Assembly (NCBI GenBank): GCA_030609785.1
Contig: JAUWTC010000120.1
Location: forward strand, 1-7,405
Origin: Holophagae bacterium
GTDB taxonomy: Bacteria > Acidobacteriota > Thermoanaerobaculia > Thermoanaerobaculales > Sulfomarinibacteraceae
DNA: 7,405 nt
Direction of reading: 5' to 3'
The notes under the pieces were generated by a model. That model was not told the DNA's origin. It saw only the letters and a list, made by a program, of their open reading frames with translations, and did not search any database. A program made the position numbers and the translations under genes. Positions 1 to 5,203 of this stretch are shown piece after piece; within the stretch, counting starts at the first letter, position 1, and every line of letters starts with the position of its first letter.

Positions 1-1094
1 AGGCCGAGGTCGGCCGCGGAACGTGCGACTTCACGAATCTCCTCCTTGGTCACTTCCTTCTTGATGAAATCCAGGACATCCTGATTGCCCGATTCCACAC
101 CGATTCGAACCCTCCAGCAGCCGGCTTCCTTCATCATGGCCAGCAACTCCCGGGTGGCGATATTGGCCCTGATGGTGCAGGTCCAGTGGACCTTGATGCC
201 GCGATCGCGGATTTCGGCGACGATGCCTCGAACCCGTTTGTCGCTGATCATGAAGAGGGAGTCGACGAACGCGATATCGCGTGCGCCGTAACGCGTGACC
301 AATTCCTCCATTTCATCGACGATTCGTGGCGCCGAAAAGGAGCGGTAGGTATTCCCGTAGGTGCCGTGATCGCAGAAGATGCATTTGAAGGGGCAGCCCC
401 TGCTGCTGATCATTGCCATCTTCGGCAGATAAGGGCCGTCGTTCGGTTGGGCGATGTATCTGTCGAGAGGGAGGAGGTGCCGGGCGGGTGGCGGCAGATC
501 GTCGAGAGTGGCGATCAGCGGCCGTCGGGCAGTCTGGTGGATTTCCCCGTTTCGACGAAAGGCGATGCCCTCGACCGAGCCCGGGTCCCGCTGGTCGGCC
601 AGGGTCTCGACCAGGTCCAGGGTCGTATACTCACCCTCTCCGATGCAGGCGAAATCGAAGCAGGCTTGGGCCATTGCCTGTTCGGCCTGACTCGAGACGT
701 GGGGTCCGCCGAGCACCGTCGTGATCTCCGGGGCGGCATTCTTGACGGCCTCGCCCAACTCGATCGCATTGCAAAAGAAGTTGGAAGTCGAGGTCAGGCC
801 GAGGATGTCCGGCTGCCAGGAGATGATTTTGTCCACCGTTTCTTCGGGACTGAAACCCTCGACGGCGGCGTCCATCAGACGAACCCGCATGCCCTTGGAC
901 TCGAGGAGCCCCGCGATGTAGGCGATGCCGAGGGGCGGTGAGTTGAAGTACAAATTCTTGATGATCGGACCCAGCGGTCCGGTTCGTTGAGCGTGGGTAA
1001 TCGGAGGGTTGAGAAGGAGAACCGAGGGCCGTCCGGATGTCGGCAAGGGTCCGGTTTTCGGGGGGCTCTCGGTGGGATCGGTAAACGCCTGCAT
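1..1094 (-). CDS. B12-binding domain radical SAM protein (C-terminus truncated by window edge)
   Basis: The reverse strand reads open from an ATG at 1092-1094 to the window edge, giving 364 residues with no stop, so the C-terminus is missing. The core begins with VLLLNPP (residues 25-31). A cobalamin-binding-type Rossmann domain follows, with DILGLTSTS and LGGPH (about 128-132). The linker reads DLPPPARHLLP, as is usual in B12-dependent radical SAM proteins. The radical SAM domain carries the [4Fe-4S]/SAM motif CPFKCIFC (C234, C238, C241), then later barrel strands such as IAFVDSLF and RIGVESGN. Family members use SAM with or without methylcobalamin to methylate or rearrange unactivated carbons; the substrate here is unknown. 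The classic DxHxxG cobalamin-ligand motif was not seen, which is common in this class. The start is moderately sure: it follows an in-frame TGA, but no clear Shine-Dalgarno precedes it, and a TTG at 1044-1046 is possible. The gene is divergent from the operon at 1305-6773. Confidence 0.93.
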   Translation of the reverse strand, partial: MQAFTDPTESPPKTGPLPTSGRPSVLLLNPPITHAQRTGPLGPIIKNLYFNSPPLGIAYIAGLLESKGMRVRLMDAAVEGFSPEETVDKIISWQPDILGLTSTSNFFCNAIELGEAVKNAAPEITTVLGGPHVSSQAEQAMAQACFDFACIGEGEYTTLDLVETLADQRDPGSVEGIAFRRNGEIHQTARRPLIATLDDLPPPARHLLPLDRYIAQPNDGPYLPKMAMISSRGCPFKCIFCDHGTYGNTYRSFSAPRIVDEMEELVTRYGARDIAFVDSLFMISDKRVRGIVAEIRDRGIKVHWTCTIRANIATRELLAMMKEAGCWRVRIGVESGNQDVLDFIKKEVTKEEIREVARSAADLG

Positions 1095-1166
1095 ATGCAG
1101 CCGGATCGTAGCACAGGGGACTCAAGAGCCCACGAGGGTGGCACACTGGTCGAACGAGAAGGCAAA

Positions 1167-1210
1167 TGAACCGCCAAGGCGCAAAGATCGCAAAGAACAC
1201 GCAAAGAGGG
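1167..1210. repeat. Dispersed-repeat-like segment with three CGCAAAGA units
   Basis: The octamer CGCAAAGA occurs at 1180-1187, 1189-1196 and 1200-1207, preceded by a related CGCCAAGG at 1172-1179. The spacing is 8-11 bases, close to one helical turn. Sequences of this type (accgccaaggcgcaaaga followed by repeated cgcaaaga) recur in intergenic DNA of many unrelated environmental bacteria. They give rise to spurious predicted peptides resembling 'LCVLCALCALAV' on the opposite strand; here that strand indeed reads SLRVLCDLCALAVH. The resemblance to a widespread repeat is from memory. The repeated units themselves are directly visible. Function unknown. Confidence 0.6.
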
Positions 1211-1247
1211 AATGAAGACCGGGAAGCCAGGATGCTGGAAAGCAAGA

Positions 1248-1266
1248 CGGGAGCACGGGGCTCCCG
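1248..1266. repeat. GC-rich inverted repeat (hairpin)
   Basis: CGGGAGC (1248-1254) is perfectly complementary to GCTCCCG (1260-1266) across the 5-base loop ACGGG. The stem is almost all GC, and no T-run follows on either strand, so it does not look like an intrinsic terminator. It sits 25 bases before the Shine-Dalgarno sequence at 1291-1298. It could be part of the same repeat element as the CGCAAAGA segment or a 5'-UTR structure ahead of the operon. Confidence 0.55.
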
Positions 1267-1290
1267 CCCCGCATCGTGACGACGGCCGGT

Positions 1291-1298
1291 GGAAGGAG
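1291..1298 (+). promoter_or_regulatory. Strong Shine-Dalgarno sequence for the 41-aa ORF
   Basis: GGAAGGAG, with the AAGGAG core at 1293-1298, lies 6 bases before the ATG at 1305. This is close to ideal for anti-Shine-Dalgarno pairing and is the best ribosome binding site noticed in the window. It is the main reason to take the short frame 1305-1430 seriously. Confidence 0.55.
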
Positions 1299-1304
1299 TC
1301 AGTA

Positions 1305-1430
1305 ATGGAAGCCGAGGCACAATTGACTCTGGTTCCACGCCCCACTAGGCTTTGGGTCGGGAGTCGCTCGGGAAATTTGAAACCATCAGACATATCCTCT
1401 GGTTGCTGTCCGGCCTCGGTTTGGAAGTAG
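1305..1430 (+). CDS. Small hypothetical peptide (41 aa), candidate leader or RiPP precursor-like ORF
   Basis: The ATG at 1305 follows an optimal Shine-Dalgarno (1291-1298), and the frame stops at TAG 1428-1430, six bases before the GTG of the radical SAM/SPASM-like gene. The peptide begins MEAEAQLTLVPRP and ends SSGCCPASVWK. It has no signal peptide or membrane segment. I recognise no family. A small peptide directly upstream of a SPASM-type radical SAM enzyme is the arrangement of ribosomally made, radical-SAM-modified peptides, and its two adjacent cysteines near the C-terminus could be a core. The rest of the operon looks more like envelope biosynthesis. Equally possible are a translational leader peptide for the downstream gene or a chance frame. 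It shares its reading frame with the downstream gene, separated only by the TAG and two codons, so a broken N-terminal extension is a further alternative. An upstream ATG at 1212 in the same frame is less likely because its GAGGG is too close. Confidence 0.4.
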   Translation: MEAEAQLTLVPRPTRLWVGSRSGNLKPSDISSGCCPASVWK

Positions 1431-1436
1431 ACGTCC

Positions 1437-2441
1437 GTGCGTTCGGCAAACCTCGTCCGCTTTGCTTCCGCCTCATTGGCTCATAAGCTCTTTGGGAGGC
1501 GTCGGCCGCTCAACCTGATGTTGGGCCTGACCGACCGGTGTACCGGCAATTGTTCCTACTGTTCGATCCCCGAAAGGCGCTCGGAGGAGATGTCGCTCCC
1601 AGAAATACTCACACTTCTGGTAGAAGCGGCTGACCTGGGCTGCCGGCGGCTGGGGCTCTGGGGCGGTGAGCCGCTGTGCCGGTCTGACCTCGGCGAAATC
1701 ATCCGGCACGCCAAGGACTTGGGTCTCTTCGTCACCGTTGACACCAACGGTCATTTGATTCCGGAGCGCGATTGGGACCTTGAACCGGTCGACCACCTCA
1801 ATATTTCACTGGATGGGAATCGGGAGGCGCACGACGCGACTCGCGGGGTGGGCAGTTTCGACCGGACCATGCGCGGTATCGAGCATAGTGTCGGGCGCTA
1901 TCGGTTCTGGACGATCACCGTTTTGACCAAGGAGAACCTCGATCAGGTGGAGTGGATCCTGGATCTGGCTCGGCGATTGAATTTTCTGACGACCTTTCAA
2001 GTGCTCCACCACAACGATTCCCTCGGATGCAACGAGGGCCTCTATCCGGACGACGATGATCTCAGGGCGACCGTGGCAATGCTGGCCGCGCGAAAGCGGG
2101 AAGGGGCGCCGATCGGGTCGTCGCTCAAATTCCTGCAGCACCTTCAATCCTGGCCCGACTACACGCAAAACCGTTTGCCTCGCCTCGATGGGGCCCCGCC
2201 CTGTCTGGCGGGGGATCTTTACTGCAACGTCGACGTTGATGGCAGCCTCTATCCCTGTTCGTTGTTCATCGACGAGGGAGAGGCGCCCAATGTCCGTCGT
2301 CAGGGCTTCGGTTCGGCCTTTGACACCCTGAACAGGAACGGCTGCAACGCCTGTTCGGCCACGTGTTTTACCGAATACAATTTAATGTTTGGACTGGACT
2401 GGCAGACCGGCTGGAACTGGGTGAAGGCGCTGCGTCGATGA
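1437..2441 (+). CDS. Radical SAM protein with SPASM/twitch-like C-terminal cysteines
   Basis: The protein has 334 residues from a GTG start with GGAAG at 1423-1427, nine bases upstream; an in-frame TAG at 1428 limits extension. The N-terminal stretch RRRPLNLMLGLTDRC leads into the cluster motif C35-TGN-C39-SY-C42. GGEPL at 76-80 contacts SAM in this superfamily, and strand motifs VDTNG (101-105) and LNISLDG (121-127) follow. After the partial TIM barrel, six cysteines are arranged as C256-x6-C263-x10-C274 and C303-x2-C306-x3-C310. This SPASM/twitch-like pattern usually binds auxiliary Fe-S clusters. Such enzymes cleave SAM to a 5'-deoxyadenosyl radical and modify peptides, enzymes or small molecules; the substrate is not deducible. 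It is the first large gene of the operon, and its TGA overlaps the ATG of the next gene (ATGA at 2438-2441), implying translational coupling. Confidence 0.92.
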   Translation: MRSANLVRFASASLAHKLFGRRRPLNLMLGLTDRCTGNCSYCSIPERRSEEMSLPEILTLLVEAADLGCRRLGLWGGEPLCRSDLGEIIRHAKDLGLFVTVDTNGHLIPERDWDLEPVDHLNISLDGNREAHDATRGVGSFDRTMRGIEHSVGRYRFWTITVLTKENLDQVEWILDLARRLNFLTTFQVLHHNDSLGCNEGLYPDDDDLRATVAMLAARKREGAPIGSSLKFLQHLQSWPDYTQNRLPRLDGAPPCLAGDLYCNVDVDGSLYPCSLFIDEGEAPNVRRQGFGSAFDTLNRNGCNACSATCFTEYNLMFGLDWQTGWNWVKALRR

Positions 2442-3793
2442 CCGTGACGAAGGACCGCCCGGTCATCATCGTCGGAGGCGGCATCAGCGGCCTCTCGGTC
2501 GCGTTGTTGTTGGCCGAAGCCGGGGTCGAAACCGTTGTCATTGAAAAAGAGGAGCGCCTGGGCGGTCTGGCCCGATCCTTCACCTACGACGACTTCACCT
2601 TCGATATCGGGCCACACCGGTTCCACACCTATTTGCCGGAGGTTGAGACCTTCATTCGGGACGTTCTCGACAGTCATTCTCTGGAGATCAACCGCAGCAG
2701 CAAGCTTCAGTTTCAGGGCCGGTTCTACCCATGGCCTCTCCACCCCAGTCGGTCGCTCTTTCGTTTCCCTCCCGGCGTGGCTCTTGGGGCCGTTCGGGAC
2801 ATGCTGATCGGCTTCCCGCGGCACGAGACCGAGACTTTCAGAGATCAGATCATCCACATGTACGGTGAGACCCTCTATCGGCATTTCTTCGAGGGCTACT
2901 CGACCAAGTTTCTCGGTATCACGCCGGAGGTTACCCACCGTGATTGGGCGAAGACAGGCGTCGACCGAGCCATCATCGACTCCCGAATGCAGATTGAGAG
3001 TTTGTGGGCCTTGGCGTGGACAATCATGACCACCTGGCGGAAGCCGGAAATGACTTTCCTCTACCCACAAGGCGGATGCGAACAGTTCGTGCTCAACCTC
3101 AGAAAACGCCTGGAATCGTTGGGTTGTCTGATGCTGTGCGGGAGCGAGGTCGATGAACTCGGCGTGGCGGGCGGCCGGGTGCAATCGGTGGTCGTCGGCA
3201 ATCGTACGATCGAGCCTTCGGTTCTTGTGTGGACGGGAACGATCCAGTCCCTCTCCGAACGGCTGAGGCTGGACCGGCCGAGCCTCAACTACCTGGCGTT
3301 GCTCTGCTACAACGTCATGCTGGATGACGGGCGGCCTTTTGACTTTCAGTGGTGCTATCATGGTTCCCCAGATGCAATTTTTTCAAGGGTCAGCGCACCG
3401 GCGAGCTTTGACCCCACGAACACCCCACCAGGGAAACGGTCCCTCTGCGTCGAGGTGACCTGCGGTGTTCAAAACGGCGTGTACGACGAGCCTGAGGCTC
3501 ACCTTGACCGTGTTGTAGAGGATCTATGCCGGGAGAAGGTCCTGGAGTCCGGGAACGAGGTCCTGGGGGTTGAGGTCGAGCAGGTGCCCTGGGCCTACCC
3601 GATCTACGACCTGGAGTATCGGGAGAAGTTGGGCGTCTTTGAGCAACAGGTTGAAGGGTACGACAACGTGCTGTTGGCAGGACGCTTGGGTAAGTTCTGG
3701 TACAACAATATGGACCACTGCATCGAGGCAGCTTTCCCGATCCGAGATCAGATTCTCTCTCGCCTGAAAAGACCCCCACAAAGGAGCGCGTGA
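2438..3793 (+). CDS. FAD-dependent amine-oxidase/UDP-galactopyranose mutase-like oxidoreductase
   Basis: The protein has 451 residues. I chose the ATG at 2438 because it forms the ATGA overlap with the previous stop, has GAAGG ten bases upstream (2423-2427), and puts the dinucleotide-binding fold at the N-terminus. An earlier in-frame start at 2363 would add 25 residues inside the previous gene. The Rossmann motif VGGGISGL covers residues 12-19, with acidic E36 for the ribose, then LGGLARSF (41-48) and DIGPHRFHT (56-64). The last is characteristic of protoporphyrinogen-oxidase/UGM-like flavoproteins. YPQGG lies at 209-213, and the C-terminal FAD-contact segment AGRLGKFWYNNMDH is at about 414-427. 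It is probably cytosolic or membrane-associated. Relatives in envelope clusters act as nucleotide-sugar mutases, sugar oxidoreductases or polyprenyl desaturases; similarity seen by eye does not discriminate among these. It is translationally coupled to radical SAM genes on both sides. Confidence 0.9.
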   Translation: MTVTKDRPVIIVGGGISGLSVALLLAEAGVETVVIEKEERLGGLARSFTYDDFTFDIGPHRFHTYLPEVETFIRDVLDSHSLEINRSSKLQFQGRFYPWPLHPSRSLFRFPPGVALGAVRDMLIGFPRHETETFRDQIIHMYGETLYRHFFEGYSTKFLGITPEVTHRDWAKTGVDRAIIDSRMQIESLWALAWTIMTTWRKPEMTFLYPQGGCEQFVLNLRKRLESLGCLMLCGSEVDELGVAGGRVQSVVVGNRTIEPSVLVWTGTIQSLSERLRLDRPSLNYLALLCYNVMLDDGRPFDFQWCYHGSPDAIFSRVSAPASFDPTNTPPGKRSLCVEVTCGVQNGVYDEPEAHLDRVVEDLCREKVLESGNEVLGVEVEQVPWAYPIYDLEYREKLGVFEQQVEGYDNVLLAGRLGKFWYNNMDHCIEAAFPIRDQILSRLKRPPQRSA

Positions 3794-3799
3794 GTTCGC

Positions 3800-5203
3800 A
3801 TGCCGGAACCGCAACCAATGACCAATGCCACCGACACAGACGACAAATTGACTGTGCTCCGCACCACTCGGGGCACATGTCCCATTTGTATCGAGATCGT
3901 CGATGCTCGGTTAATCGTCGAGGGTGGTCGAGTCCTTTTGGAAAAGAGCTGTCCTGAACACGGGAAGAACCGGGCCCTGTTGTCCGAGAGCCCCGAATAT
4001 TTTTCCGAGTTGCTTGAGTTCTACCATGACATCATGCCTCCGGATCTGCCGCAGAGGGATTTCATTCTGCGATTGACTGCCCGCTGCAACATGCGCTGTC
4101 CGATCTGTCTGGCCAGTTCTGATCAGTTTGACGAGGAGGACCTCCCCAAAGAGCAGCTGGCCGCGTTTCTCAAGGGCCGCGGGCGCCGTCTGAAGCTGGA
4201 TCTGATGGGTGCGGAACCCACCGTCAGGGACGATCTCGCCGAGATCATCCGGATGGCGGACAAGGGCGGTCACATCACCGCTCTCCACACCAACGGATTG
4301 GAGATTACGGATCCGGACCGATTAAAGGAGTTGGTGGATGCCGGACTGAAGGAAGTCCACCTTCAATTTGACGGCTTCGAGGACGAACACAACCTCGTAC
4401 TGCGGGGGCGTCCGATGGCGGAGGTGCGGGAGAAGATCCTGGCCTCCCTTGAACAGAACGGGGTCGCCACCGACCTGGTCGTGACAATCCTGCGAGGTCT
4501 GAACGAAAACCAGATGGAGAAGGTCCTGACCTATGCCGCCGAACACCCGTTCGTCAAGGAAGTGTTCTACCTGGGCTGCCGGCGATTGGGCAGAGCGACC
4601 GACGACTTCGCCGACCAGGTTGTGGCGCCCGACGAGTTGATCGACGATCTGGAGCGGGAGACCTCCGGGAAGATCGCTCGAGACGACATCCGGATTTTCC
4701 AGAAGCTGTATTTCTCCCTGCTGGCGGCGCTGCGGGTCAGGAAGTGTTTTTACATTCACCACTACATCGTCATTCGAACCAGGGACGGCTACCGGCCGCT
4801 TTCACAGCAGATGGATCTGGCCTACCTGGAACCGAGGCTGGAGCGCTTTCGGCGCATGGTCAAGCGATCCCGGCTTCTGAGCGTGCCCTATCTGTTGTTT
4901 CACTGCGGCATTTCGGTGCTCCGGAAGGGCGGCCTGACGCTTCTTGCGGACGGTGTGGTGCTCAGCCTCCTGTTGTTATTGGGTTTCGACCTGTCGAGGA
5001 TCAAGCGGCGGATCATCCTGATCGGATTCATCTCGGCCTGTGACCCCTGGATTCACGACGTCGAGATCTCGGCCAACTGTGGCAAGGGTGAGGTGGCTAC
5101 CGATATCGGTGTGCACGAAGCGGGCGCCGACGCCAACGTTGAACGAGAGCGTGTGCATCTGAAGGCCGAGACGAAGTCTGCTCGGGCCCATGGACTCAGC
5201 TGA
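3800..5203 (+). CDS. Radical SAM protein with N-terminal Cys/His knuckle, MJ0619/Tes-like architecture
   Basis: The protein has 467 residues, starting six bases after the previous stop, with AAGGAG at 3781-3786 (13 bases upstream). An ATG at 3818 is an alternative start. Residues 24-54 form a knuckle, RGTCPIC...KSCPEHG (C27, C30, C51, H54), as found in the large radical SAM family that includes archaeal MJ0619/tetraether lipid synthase. The cluster motif is C96-NMR-C100-PI-C103. The usual GGEPT motif reads MGAEPT (136-141), with a single Ala substitution. LHTNGLEI (162-169) and LQFDGF (188-193) are barrel strands. The C-terminal third differs from a SPASM domain. It has C316, a YLLFHCG segment with C369, a hydrophobic run ADGVVLSLLLLLGF (383-396), a second apolar stretch IILIGFISACDP (405-416, C414), and C427. 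The hydrophobic helices suggest membrane contact or a lipid substrate. Tes itself couples ether lipid chains; that function here would be inference only. The gene overlaps the next one by 14 bases. Confidence 0.9.
   Translation: MPEPQPMTNATDTDDKLTVLRTTRGTCPICIEIVDARLIVEGGRVLLEKSCPEHGKNRALLSESPEYFSELLEFYHDIMPPDLPQRDFILRLTARCNMRCPICLASSDQFDEEDLPKEQLAAFLKGRGRRLKLDLMGAEPTVRDDLAEIIRMADKGGHITALHTNGLEITDPDRLKELVDAGLKEVHLQFDGFEDEHNLVLRGRPMAEVREKILASLEQNGVATDLVVTILRGLNENQMEKVLTYAAEHPFVKEVFYLGCRRLGRATDDFADQVVAPDELIDDLERETSGKIARDDIRIFQKLYFSLLAALRVRKCFYIHHYIVIRTRDGYRPLSQQMDLAYLEPRLERFRRMVKRSRLLSVPYLLFHCGISVLRKGGLTLLADGVVLSLLLLLGFDLSRIKRRIILIGFISACDPWIHDVEISANCGKGEVATDIGVHEAGADANVERERVHLKAETKSARAHGLS

Larger units (their letters stand above)
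1095..1304. other. Divergent intergenic spacer
   Basis: This spacer separates the minus-strand B12 radical SAM gene from the plus-strand operon, so promoters for both should lie here. I see no convincing sigma-70 pair for either direction; a TACGAT at 1105-1110 on the minus strand is the best -10-like box but lacks a -35. The segment contains a CGCAAAGA-type repeat (about 1167-1210) and a GC-rich hairpin (1248-1266). No tRNA or riboswitch fold was recognised. Short open frames crossing it encode low-complexity translations typical of the repeat and are not credible proteins. Confidence 0.6.

Noticed and set aside
186..941. 251-codon plus-strand frame at the left end
   Set aside because: It is antisense to the B12 radical SAM gene, whose CxxxCxxC and LGGPH motifs are unambiguous.
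1180..1207. Three repeated octamers considered as a CRISPR-like array
   Set aside because: The repeats are 8 bases with 1-4 base gaps, far too short for CRISPR repeats and spacers, and no cas gene is present.
631..1338. 235-codon minus-strand frame reading through the divergent spacer
   Set aside because: It crosses the repeat and then overlaps the radical SAM gene in the wrong frame. The PLCVFFAIFAPWRF-like stretch is a typical false translation of the CGCAAAGA repeat.
1323..1351. TTGACT - 17 bases - TAGGCT, a sigma-70-like pair upstream of the 1437 start
   Set aside because: The spacing is right and the -35 is good, but the -10 matches only three bases and the pair lies inside the 41-aa ORF. 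It becomes attractive only if that ORF is not real.
2363..2437. 25-residue N-terminal extension of the FAD oxidoreductase
   Set aside because: It would overlap the upstream radical SAM gene by about 79 bases. The ATGA start at 2438 with GAAGG upstream fits the family N-terminus.
2300..3361. 353-codon open frame on the minus strand
   Set aside because: It lies antisense to the FAD oxidoreductase, which has clear motifs throughout. The antisense translation shows no recognisable domain and is a GC-driven shadow.
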